Below, piece by piece: positions 24,549 to 32,462 of a DNA stretch of 33,051 nt (position 1 is the stretch's first letter; each line of letters starts with the position of its first letter). The position numbers and the translations under genes are program-made. Source of the stretch: Parvularculaceae bacterium. GTDB taxonomy: Bacteria; Pseudomonadota; Alphaproteobacteria; Caulobacterales; Parvularculaceae. Location of the stretch: contig JABSRH010000009.1 of NCBI GenBank assembly GCA_013215175.1, positions 1-33,051 on the forward strand, read 5' to 3'. The notes under the pieces were generated by a model. That model was given only the letters and a program-made list of their open reading frames with translations, was not told the origin of the DNA and did not search any database.

Positions 24549-27500
24549 TTACGGTGCCGTGGGTAGGGACCGGTTTGGCGAGTACGGTGCGCCTGCATCG
24601 TCGAGTGCCTTTTCAAGACCACTCAGCATGCTGTCGATTTCGTTTAAGCTCTTGCTCACTTCGCCATACTGCTTGGCTGCAATGTCCATCTGGTCGAGGT
24701 GACCTTTGCCCACGGGGGCTTGACTACCCCAGGTGGCCCAACGCACGCCGCTGACCCGGCTTGAGAGGCCCAATGGTGCGGGCTCGTTCCGGCTCGTCTT
24801 CGTGCTGTCACCGTAAAGGACCGTACGCGTGTCGGCGAGCATCGTGCGTGCCTTCACCCACGTGGCGCGATGGGCAGCTGTGGTGCTCGGTACACGATCG
24901 AATGCCGCCTCGATGTAGCGCAGTCGTTCGCCCAGCTCCGATGCCTTACGCGTGGCGCTGCTGGTCTTCTTCGCCATGTCGGCGATGCGGGCGTGATCCG
25001 CGGCCAGTTTCTCACGATCCTCTGCAGCTTCGGGCGAGCGACCGAGCGGTTTCAGCGTGAAGCCTTTTGGATCGGTGAGATAGCTCTCCTCACCATCCAC
25101 CCGCTTGACGAGGCGAACAGCATAAGCGCCGGGCTGGGCCATGGGCCCTGATGAGCCGCCGCCGAACAGGGATGCGGTGGCTTTGGTCAGACGCACCGGA
25201 TCGGGCGAGTCGAGGGTCATGTCCCAAGTCACTCGGTGTACACCCTTACCGCTCGGCACCTGCATCCGGCGAATGACGTTGCCGTCCTTGTCCGAGATCT
25301 CAGCCAGGACCACGGGGTCCATCTCACGGTCTTCAGCCTTCAGATCATCCCAACTTGGATAGGGCGTGTCCTCGCCAGCCTTGGCTTTCTTCGCTTCGTC
25401 CGACTTCCGTTTAGCAGCGGCTGTCTTGAAGCCATCCTTTAGGTGATAAGTGAAGACCGCACCGTACGGATGGTTCTCCGCCGTGTAGAACGCATCGCCG
25501 AGGAAGGACTGCGGACCACCAGCAGGGCCCCAGAGGTCGCCCTCCACATAGTGCCAGGCATCCTTGACATCGAACAGATGCGCGTCACCTTCCAGGTCTG
25601 CCGACGCTGTCCGCAGCGGGCTGTAATCGTCGAGAATGTAGATGCCACGCCCGAACGTGCCGAGCACGAGGTCATCTTCTCGACGCTGAATTTCCAGATC
25701 GCGGACGGAGATTGTGGGCAATCCGCCGGTCATCTCTTGCCAGTTCTCACCGCCATCTTGCGTCATGTAGAGGCCAAATTCAGTACCGACAAACAACAAG
25801 TTGGGGTCTTTATGGTCCTCGGCGATGGTGTGGGCGGTGCCACGATCAGGCAGGCCATCACCAATCGACGTCCACGTCACACCTTTATCAGTGGATTTGT
25901 AGACGTAGGGCTTGTGATCGCCCTTCTTGTGGTTGTCGAAGACCGCATAGGCGGTGTCCGGAGCATGTAGCGATGTGATGATGTCTTCTACCAGCGCCAT
26001 GTCTGGGACGCCGCGGAAATACTGCTCTGAGCGCCAGGTTGCGCCATCGTCTTCCGAGACGCTGATCACACCATCGTCCGTGCCCGCATAGAGAAGGCCC
26101 TTTGTCATCGCACTTTCAGAGAAGGCGATGATCGAGCCATACATCGACGTGCTATCATTCTTCGCGATGGCATCCACGCTCCACACGCGACCCATCACTT
26201 CGAGCTGGTTGCGGTCGATCTGGCGTGTCAGGTCAGGGCTGATCGCTTCCCAGCTGTCGCCGCGATCCTTCGAGCGGAAAACCTTCTCGGCGGCGTAATA
26301 GATCGTGTGCCGATCGTGAGGGCTGATGAGGAGCGGCGTGTTCCAGTTGAACTTGTAATTGTCCTCGGTCTCATCAGGCATCGGCACAATATAGACGCGT
26401 TCACCGGTGCGGCGGTCATAACGAGCGAGGCCGCCATACTGATATTGCGTGTAGATGATGTTCGGGTCTTCCGGGTCGCTCTGCGGCTTGTAGCCATCAC
26501 CGCCTAGAATTAGCGTCCAGTCGGTGTTGGCGATGCCGTGCTTGGTTGGCGTCCGCGATGGCGCGCAGAGTGAGTTGTTGTCCTGCGTTCCGCCGCATAC
26601 ATTGTAGAATGGGAAATCATTGTCCGGTGTTGCGCGATAAAACTGCGTAAGCGGAATATTGTGGAGGTGACGCCAGGTCGTGCCGCGATCGTAGCTCTCG
26701 TAAAGGCCACCATCACCGCCGATGATCAGGTGCATCGTGTTGGTCGGATCGATCCACAGCGCGTGATCGTCCACGTGACGTGCCTTGGTGGAAAGGCGAG
26801 TGAACGTCTTGCCGCCATCTTCCGAAACCGAGGAGAATGTGTCCATGGCGTAGAGGCGTTGTGGGTTCTTCGGATCAACGACGAGTTCGTTGTAGTACTG
26901 AGGGCTCGACGTCATGAACGACGAGCGCTTGCTCCAGCTCGTGCCAAAGTTCTCGGTACGGTAGACCCCTTTGCCTTTGTCGTCCGCCTCGATGATGGCG
27001 TATACCATGTCAGGCTGCGACGGTGCCATAGCGAGGCCAATCCGGCCAAGATCACCACCAGGAAGGCCAGCCTTCGCTTTCGACCAAGTCTTGCCGCCGT
27101 CGCTCGTGGTGTGAATGCCTGAGCCGGGGCCACCGTTGATCAGTGTCCAGACGTGGCGTCGACGCTGATAGCTCGATGCGACGATCTTATCGGGATTGGC
27201 CGGGTGCACCACGAATTCGTTGATGCCGGTGTCTTCGTCGACTTCCAGGATCAGATCCCAGGTCTCGCCACCGTCGGTGGACTTATAAAGACCACGATCA
27301 CCGCCGCTGTTCCAAAGAGGGCCCTGCGCTGCCACCACGACAGTGTCGGCATCCTCAGGATGGACCCAGATCTGGCTGATATGGCCGGAGTCCTTCAGGC
27401 CGATATTCTTCCAAGTCAGGCCACCATCGTTCGACCGATAGACGCCGTCGCCGAAGGCCACCGAGCGCTGCGCATTGTTCTCGCCGGTACCTGCGTAAAC

Positions 27501-27818
27501 GACGGACGTGTCGGACGGAGCGATCTCCACGACGCCGATCGAATAGGAGCCATAATTGTCGAAAACCGGTTTCCAGGTCGTGCCCGCGTCCTTGGTCAGC
27601 CACATCCCACCCGAGGCCGTACCCACGAGATAGTGATGATGGCCACCGGGCATCATGGCGATGTCGGAGATGCGTCCACCGGTAATGGCGGGGCCAATGT
27701 TGCGCATTTTGAGCGAAGCGAGGGGTGTGCTCTCCCCATGATCCGAGGCATTGGCCACCATCGGTGTTGCCGCCACGAGAGCGGAAAACGTCATGAGAAA
27801 CAGTTTATTGCGAAGCAT
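24549..27818 (-). CDS. Large secreted BNR/Asp-box (sortilin/VPS10-like) beta-propeller protein
   Basis: The protein has 1089 residues. A signal peptide (1-24, ending ANA) is followed by about ten Asp-box motifs S/T-x-D-x-G-x-T-W: TKDAGTTW (75-82), SNDGGLTW (129-136), STDGGETW (180-187), then TSDGGKTW, SEDGGKTF, SYDRGTTW, SKDRGDSW, SEDDGATW, STDKGVTW and TQDGGENW. They indicate one or two beta-propellers of the sortilin/VPS10 type. The last 250 residues are helical and lysine-rich with a beta sandwich. Such proteins are often called glycosyl hydrolases, but I see no sialidase RIP motif or defined catalytic residues, so activity is unassigned. It may bind peptides or glycans. Convergent to the glucan locus. 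Confidence 0.85.
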   Translation of the reverse strand: MLRNKLFLMTFSALVAATPMVANASDHGESTPLASLKMRNIGPAITGGRISDIAMMPGGHHHYLVGTASGGMWLTKDAGTTWKPVFDNYGSYSIGVVEIAPSDTSVVYAGTGENNAQRSVAFGDGVYRSNDGGLTWKNIGLKDSGHISQIWVHPEDADTVVVAAQGPLWNSGGDRGLYKSTDGGETWDLILEVDEDTGINEFVVHPANPDKIVASSYQRRRHVWTLINGGPGSGIHTTSDGGKTWSKAKAGLPGGDLGRIGLAMAPSQPDMVYAIIEADDKGKGVYRTENFGTSWSKRSSFMTSSPQYYNELVVDPKNPQRLYAMDTFSSVSEDGGKTFTRLSTKARHVDDHALWIDPTNTMHLIIGGDGGLYESYDRGTTWRHLHNIPLTQFYRATPDNDFPFYNVCGGTQDNNSLCAPSRTPTKHGIANTDWTLILGGDGYKPQSDPEDPNIIYTQYQYGGLARYDRRTGERVYIVPMPDETEDNYKFNWNTPLLISPHDRHTIYYAAEKVFRSKDRGDSWEAISPDLTRQIDRNQLEVMGRVWSVDAIAKNDSTSMYGSIIAFSESAMTKGLLYAGTDDGVISVSEDDGATWRSEQYFRGVPDMALVEDIITSLHAPDTAYAVFDNHKKGDHKPYVYKSTDKGVTWTSIGDGLPDRGTAHTIAEDHKDPNLLFVGTEFGLYMTQDGGENWQEMTGGLPTISVRDLEIQRREDDLVLGTFGRGIYILDDYSPLRTASADLEGDAHLFDVKDAWHYVEGDLWGPAGGPQSFLGDAFYTAENHPYGAVFTYHLKDGFKTAAAKRKSDEAKKAKAGEDTPYPSWDDLKAEDREMDPVVLAEISDKDGNVIRRMQVPSGKGVHRVTWDMTLDSPDPVRLTKATASLFGGGSSGPMAQPGAYAVRLVKRVDGEESYLTDPKGFTLKPLGRSPEAAEDREKLAADHARIADMAKKTSSATRKASELGERLRYIEAAFDRVPSTTAAHRATWVKARTMLADTRTVLYGDSTKTSRNEPAPLGLSSRVSGVRWATWGSQAPVGKGHLDQMDIAAKQYGEVSKSLNEIDSMLSGLEKALDDAGAPYSPNRSLPTAP

Positions 27819-27961
27819 CGGTCAACCCTGGTCTGTTATCGTTGCACGGTAAATACCGCCATTAGTGTGACGATACCACACAATTCATAAGCTCCTGCCA
27901 ACGCCCGCATGCAGCTCGGCCTTTTCTTGGCCCCGCAGGACAAAGCCGCTACGCCCGCAAG
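27819..27961. other. Divergent promoter gap between the BNR-repeat gene and the NRAMP-type gene
   Basis: This 143-base gap must hold promoters for both divergent genes. A small dyad GTGTG (27865-27869) and CACAC (27877-27881) with a 7-base spacer is the only symmetric element I see. No consensus promoter or known regulator site is evident, and neither start has a strong ribosome site. Confidence 0.4.
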
Positions 27962-29155
27962 ATGGTTCGTTTAGGTCCCGCCGTCCTCGTCACCGCAGCG
28001 TTCATCGGTCCTGGCACGGTGGCGACGTGCTTTGTCGCGGGTCAGCGCTTTGGCTTCGCGCTTCTGTGGGCGCTCGTCCTCGCCACGCTGGCGACGATTG
28101 TGTTGCAAGAGATGGCGGCAAGGCTGGGCGCCGGCGGCCGCTTGGGGCTGGGCGAAGCGCTCGTTCAGCAGACCTCGAACCCCATCCTGCGCTGGGGTGC
28201 GGCGACGCTTTTGGTGGTCGCCTTGGGTCTCGGCAACGCGGCCTATGAAGGCGGCAACTTGGTCGGTGCCAGCTTGGGGGCGCAGGCGCTCCTCGGCGTG
28301 GGTGAGGCGGCCCGTCCTTGGGTCGCATTAGGCCTAGCCTTCATCGCCGGTGCCGCGCTTCTTCAGGGGCAGTACAAACTGTTAGAGCGGCTGCTGATTG
28401 GCCTCGTCGGCGTGATGAGCGCAGCATTCCTGCTAGCGATGGTGCTGGCGCGGCCCGACTTGGGCGCATTGCTCAAAGGGCTGTCACCTTCGGTCCCGGC
28501 TGCCAGCTTGCTGACCATCACGGCACTGATCGGCACGACAATCGTTCCGTACAACCTCTTTCTTCACGCCGCCGCCGCTCGCGAGCGCTTTGCCAGTGAT
28601 GATGGTGTCCGTGCAGCCCGCTGGGACACGGTCATTGCGGTTTCGCTGGGCGGTTTGGTATCGTGTGCCGTTCTCATCGTTTCGGCCAGTACTGCCAGCC
28701 AAGGCAGCGCTGCACCGAATATCATGGCGGCGTTAGAGCCGACGCTCGGCCGCGCCGGTTACTTCATCGGCGGCATCGGCCTGCTTGCTGCTGGCCTCAC
28801 CTCAGCCATCACGGCGCCCATGGCCACGGGTTATGTTTTGTCCGAGCTCGTGGGCGGAGACGACGCGCGACGGCAGCAGGTCTTCCGCCTTGCTGCGATG
28901 ACGGTGCTCCTGGCCGGTGCGCTCACGTCCATGCTGGGCATAAAGCCTCTCGTCCTTATCCTGACAGCTCAAGCGGCCAACGGGCTCCTGCTGCCGGTGG
29001 TCGCCATCTATCTCCTGGCAGTGATGAACAATCGTTCTGTGCTCGGAGAAAAAGCGAACGGTACCCTGCCTAACCTTGTGGGTCTCCTCATCGTCGGTGT
29101 GGCGCTACTGCTAGGTGGAATCTCGCTGGGCAAGGTGATAAGCGTGGCCGGCTAA
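27962..29155 (+). CDS. NRAMP-fold membrane transporter lacking canonical metal ligands
   Basis: The protein has 397 residues and about eleven transmembrane helices. The NRAMP TM1 motif DPGN reads GPGT here (16-19, in AAFIGPGTVATC), and the TM6 MPH motif reads VPY (195-197, in GTTIVPYNLFLHAA). So the aspartate, asparagine and methionine that bind Mn/Fe in MntH are missing. The gene runs into pxpA with a TAATG overlap, so it is in the 5-oxoprolinase operon. As I recall, the Bacillus ycsF-kip cluster has a similar gene (ycsG). A role in 5-oxoproline or amino-acid uptake is more likely than metal transport; this is inference. Confidence 0.82.
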   Translation: MVRLGPAVLVTAAFIGPGTVATCFVAGQRFGFALLWALVLATLATIVLQEMAARLGAGGRLGLGEALVQQTSNPILRWGAATLLVVALGLGNAAYEGGNLVGASLGAQALLGVGEAARPWVALGLAFIAGAALLQGQYKLLERLLIGLVGVMSAAFLLAMVLARPDLGALLKGLSPSVPAASLLTITALIGTTIVPYNLFLHAAAARERFASDDGVRAARWDTVIAVSLGGLVSCAVLIVSASTASQGSAAPNIMAALEPTLGRAGYFIGGIGLLAAGLTSAITAPMATGYVLSELVGGDDARRQQVFRLAAMTVLLAGALTSMLGIKPLVLILTAQAANGLLLPVVAIYLLAVMNNRSVLGEKANGTLPNLVGLLIVGVALLLGGISLGKVISVAG

Positions 29156-29898
29156 TGCTCTCTATCGACCTCAATGCGGATCTGGGCGAGGGCTGCGGCG
29201 ATGATGCCGCCCTGATGCCTTGGATCACCAGCTGCAACATCGCTTGTGGCGGGCATGCCGGCAACGCGGCGAGCATGGCCGAGGCCCTCGTCCTCGCCAA
29301 AACACATGGCGTGGTGGCGGGCACTCACCCTTCCTATCCCGATCGAGAGGGGTTCGGGCGCCGCGCCCTCGCGATCGATTTGCCTACTTTAGAAGCCTCA
29401 CTCCAGGAGCAGCTGCAGGATGCGGCGAAAGCCGCTGCTGCCGCGGGAACTGCGCTTCGGCACGTGAAACCGCACGGCGCGCTCTACAACGCAGCCGCAG
29501 CAGATCATCAGCTGGCAGACGTTATCGCGCGAGCTGTCACTGCCATCCTGCCTGGGCGACATCTCGTGGGGCCGCCCCAATCAGAATTGCAGCAAGCCGC
29601 AGTCGAGCAGGGCCTGCCTTTCATCGCCGAAGGGTTTATGGACCGCCGTTACCTCGCCGATGGGGCCTTGCAGCCCCGCTCCGAGCCAGGGTCCGTCCTT
29701 CACGATCAAAAAGAACGGCTTCAGCAAACCTTGGCTCTAGCTCGCGGCGAAGACATCCACGCTGTGGGCGGTATGTTGAACATCAAGGTACAGACGATTT
29801 GCCTTCATGGCGACAGTGACGGTGCCGCGGAAACGGCACGGCTCACCCGGCTCGCCCTCGAAGAGCAGGGCATCAAGGTGCGAGCCCCCCATGGCTGA
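29155..29898 (+). CDS. pxpA: 5-oxoprolinase subunit PxpA (LamB/YcsF family)
   Basis: The protein has 247 residues, the usual family length. The N-terminus SIDLNADLGEGCGDD followed by SCNIACGGHAG is diagnostic for LamB/YcsF. HPSYPDREGFGRR, VKPHGALYN and FMDRRYLADG are further conserved blocks. PxpA with PxpB and PxpC forms the prokaryotic ATP-dependent 5-oxoprolinase, converting 5-oxoproline (a damage product of glutamine/glutamate) to glutamate in the cytoplasm. Its start overlaps the transporter stop by one base (TAATG), and its end overlaps pxpB by 8 bases. Confidence 0.95.
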   Translation: MLSIDLNADLGEGCGDDAALMPWITSCNIACGGHAGNAASMAEALVLAKTHGVVAGTHPSYPDREGFGRRALAIDLPTLEASLQEQLQDAAKAAAAAGTALRHVKPHGALYNAAAADHQLADVIARAVTAILPGRHLVGPPQSELQQAAVEQGLPFIAEGFMDRRYLADGALQPRSEPGSVLHDQKERLQQTLALARGEDIHAVGGMLNIKVQTICLHGDSDGAAETARLTRLALEEQGIKVRAPHG

Positions 29899-30520
29899 TC
29901 CGTCGATTGAGACGTTGGCGGAAGACTCGCTACTCGTGGCGGGCCTTACCTTGGGCCAAGCCCAGGCGCTGGCGTCCGAGCTTGAGGCGAGTGCAGCCTG
30001 GTCAGAAGTGGTACAGGGCCTCGACAGCGTCGCGGTCTCGTTCGACCCTGTTCGTATCGGCCGGTCAAGCGCGCACACAGGCCTTGCGGAGGCCCTGCAG
30101 GCTCTACCGGAACACCCGCCAACCACCGATCATCCCTCGCTCGAGCTCCCCATTCGCTACGGCGGCCCAGACGGTCCCGACCTGGAGCGCCTTTCGGAGC
30201 AGCTCGCGATGGAGCCAGCGGAGCTCATCGCACGTCATCAGTCCACATCTTATAAGGTTGATTTGATCGGCTTCATGCCCGGTTTCGCTTATCTCTCGGG
30301 TCTTGATCCTAGGCTGAAGGCCGACCGTCTGCCCACGCCGCGATACCGCTTACCCGCGGGGTCTGTGGGGATCAGCGGCCTTTTCAGCGGCCTTTATCCC
30401 CTGGACAGTCCGGGCGGTTGGCCCATCATCGGCCGCGTCCAGACAGCCCTTTGGGATCCGACCTCAGCCGACCCCTTTGTGCTCAAGGCTGGTATGACAA
30501 TTAGGTTCGTGAGCTCATGA
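29891..30520 (+). CDS. pxpB: 5-oxoprolinase subunit PxpB (KipI family)
   Basis: The protein has 209 residues from ATG 29891. The signature is GFMPGFAYLSGLDPRL, then PRYRLPAGSVGI and SPGGWPIIGR, the KipI/allophanate hydrolase subunit 1 pattern. It forms the 5-oxoprolinase with PxpA and PxpC. The frame is open 84 bases further upstream, but that part lies inside pxpA and does not resemble the family; the ATG gives the usual length and an 8-base overlap ATGGCTGA with the pxpA stop. The C-terminus overlaps pxpC by ATGA. Confidence 0.94.
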   Translation: MADPSIETLAEDSLLVAGLTLGQAQALASELEASAAWSEVVQGLDSVAVSFDPVRIGRSSAHTGLAEALQALPEHPPTTDHPSLELPIRYGGPDGPDLERLSEQLAMEPAELIARHQSTSYKVDLIGFMPGFAYLSGLDPRLKADRLPTPRYRLPAGSVGISGLFSGLYPLDSPGGWPIIGRVQTALWDPTSADPFVLKAGMTIRFVSS

Positions 30521-31467
30521 GTCTACGGATCACCAGAGCTGGCCTCCAAACCACCGTTCAAGCGGCGCCGCGCCAAGGACGGCGCGGGCAGGGCATGCCG
30601 ACTTCGGGGCCAGCCGATGCGTTGTCCATGGCCTTGGCCAATCGGCTCCTGGATAATCCTCCGTGGGCGCCGTCTTTAGAAATTACGCTCGGCGTTGTCA
30701 CCCTCGTTTTCGACCAGCCGACGCAAATCGCTCTGACGGGTGCCGTTTGTGACTTCACCATCAATAATCAGCCCCGAGAGTTTCACCGCAGCTTGCAGGT
30801 GCAACCAAAGGATAAGATCACCCTCGGGGCCCCGCGCTCTGGCATGCGGACCTACCTAGCCGTGTCTGGCGGTTTTCACGTGGCCGAGACGCTAGGCTCG
30901 GCCTCCACCTACCTGCCCGCAGGCTTAGGCGGCATCGAAGGTCGGGCGCTGCAGGATGGTGATGAGCTCACCTTCAAGCCCCGCCACAACGACCTCGTGC
31001 CTTGCGAGACGCCTCCGGACATTCGGCGTGATCCGGGCGCGGATGTCATTCTCCGCGTCGTGCCATCTGTCGAGTTCAAGGCATTGTCGTCGCGCAGCCG
31101 CAAGACGGTCTTCACCAATGCCTTCACCGCTGCCCGTCAGATTGACCGCATGGGCATCCGGATGAAGGGCCCGCCGCTGGATATGTGGCCAGGGTCCGGA
31201 CAGCTCGCCAGCAGCGCCGTCTTTCCCGGTACCATTCAGTGTCCAGAAGGCGGGGAGCCGATCATCCTCGGTCCCGACGCCCAGACCACGGGCGGGTACC
31301 CACGGATCTTGTCCGTGATCGCCGCCGATCGGCACTTGATCGGCCAGGTGCGACCCGGCTCAACCATCCAACTGATCTACCAAACCCTGGAGCAGGCTGA
31401 GAAAACCAACCGCCAAAGAGCGGCCCACCTCGCGACCTGGCTACCCCAAGAGGCGTTACTCCGCTGA
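30517..31467 (+). CDS. pxpC: 5-oxoprolinase subunit PxpC (KipA family)
   Basis: The protein has 316 residues. It has the KipA/allophanate hydrolase subunit 2 pattern: an N-terminus with RITRAGLQTTVQ, then GPADALSMALANRLLDN, AVSGGF, DRMGIRMKG and GTIQCPEGGEPIIL. It pairs with PxpB to form the ATP-using part of 5-oxoprolinase. It starts within the pxpB stop (ATGA) and is the last gene of the operon; the convergent hydrolase gene ends 3 bases downstream with no visible terminator between. Confidence 0.94.
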   Translation: MSLRITRAGLQTTVQAAPRQGRRGQGMPTSGPADALSMALANRLLDNPPWAPSLEITLGVVTLVFDQPTQIALTGAVCDFTINNQPREFHRSLQVQPKDKITLGAPRSGMRTYLAVSGGFHVAETLGSASTYLPAGLGGIEGRALQDGDELTFKPRHNDLVPCETPPDIRRDPGADVILRVVPSVEFKALSSRSRKTVFTNAFTAARQIDRMGIRMKGPPLDMWPGSGQLASSAVFPGTIQCPEGGEPIILGPDAQTTGGYPRILSVIAADRHLIGQVRPGSTIQLIYQTLEQAEKTNRQRAAHLATWLPQEALLR

Positions 31468-31470
31468 TCG

Positions 31471-32364
31471 TCAGTCCACAGCGTTGGCGTGAAAAGTGAG
31501 AAGCTGAGCCTGAACCTCCCAGGCATCCGTACCGGGAGAAATCAACTCCACATGGCCCGTATTGGGCACCAACTTGAACGATGCCGATCCGCCAGCGCCA
31601 TTGATCCTGTCCGTAAAGGCCTCGCCAAGGGAGGGCGGCGCAATGCCGTCCTGCTCACCGTTCACGCTGTAAACGATCGACATCGGTGGCATGAATTCCG
31701 TAGGCGATGTATCACGATAGGCATCGGCACGATCGCCGATCAAAGCGGTCTCAATATCACGCAAGCAGCTTGGCAGGGTAACTGCCTTGGATAGCTGCAA
31801 GTCAGCCAATCCGCCCGAGTTGATCGCCACATCAATGGGGTAGGGTGACCCTTTGTAAAGTGGGCTGTCTTTCGGCAGGTTCCGTCGGCTGGCGGCCCAT
31901 ACCAACAAATGACCGCCTGCTGAGTGGCCAAAGCCGAGGATCTGCCGCTCGGACAGGTTCATTTCGTCCGGGGCTTTCCGCAGATATTCGATCGCCGCCG
32001 CAACATCATTGAATGTACCAGGATAGCCGCCGCCCTCTTCGTCGACGCCGCGATATTCAATATTCCAAACGGCCAAGCCTCGCTGGCGCAGATCCTCGGC
32101 TGCGTAGTTCATCAGGGTACGGTCCGCGATGGCCTTTTGCCAGCAGCCACCATGGATCATCACAACGACAGGATGAGGCCCCTCTCCATCGGGCAGCCAG
32201 ACATCCACAATGCCGCTATCATGCTCTGCATAGCGCAAGGTCTCGGTCGGGGTGGGCAGCGGCCGCGAGGTGAGATCCGGCCAGCTCATCAGCTCGGCAG
32301 GTTCAGTGCTACCGCCGCATCCGGCAAGCACAAACAGTGCGGCGACCAAGTAGCGCATCGGCAT
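31471..32364 (-). CDS. Lipoprotein alpha/beta hydrolase, arylformamidase-like
   Basis: The protein has about 297 residues. The N-terminus has a lipobox, VLAGC, so it is predicted to be a lipoprotein outside the cytoplasm. The alpha/beta hydrolase core shows HGGCW (oxyanion motif, H at about 71), nucleophile in GFGHSAGGH (S at about 148), acid in GEQDG (D at about 239) and H at about 271 (NTGHVEL). The HGGxW motif is that of arylformamidase-like hydrolases of the AFMID type, which cut N-formylkynurenine. I use ATG 32364; a GTG lies one codon before and a further ATG two codons after. GAGGATGG lies upstream. Divergent from kynureninase, hence the kynurenine link; the periplasmic location is unusual. 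Confidence 0.75.
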   Translation of the reverse strand: MPMRYLVAALFVLAGCGGSTEPAELMSWPDLTSRPLPTPTETLRYAEHDSGIVDVWLPDGEGPHPVVVMIHGGCWQKAIADRTLMNYAAEDLRQRGLAVWNIEYRGVDEEGGGYPGTFNDVAAAIEYLRKAPDEMNLSERQILGFGHSAGGHLLVWAASRRNLPKDSPLYKGSPYPIDVAINSGGLADLQLSKAVTLPSCLRDIETALIGDRADAYRDTSPTEFMPPMSIVYSVNGEQDGIAPPSLGEAFTDRINGAGGSASFKLVPNTGHVELISPGTDAWEVQAQLLTFHANAVD

Positions 32365-32462
32365 CACCCTTCCATCCTCACAGGGAGTGTATCCCTACCC
32401 AACGCCTGTGTCATGGCTGTTCGGTCTAGTCATCTCGTTAACAAATCCGTAGGTGAGCGCCT
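32365..32462. other. Divergent promoter gap between arylformamidase-like gene and kynureninase
   Basis: A 98-base gap must contain promoters for both genes. I see no clear dyad or named regulator site. An AGGTGAG sequence 6 bases before GTG 32463 is the likely kynureninase ribosome site. Confidence 0.4.

Noticed and set aside
27962-29155. Manganese transporter MntH
   Set aside because: The DPGN and MPH metal-binding motifs are absent and the operon context is 5-oxoproline metabolism.
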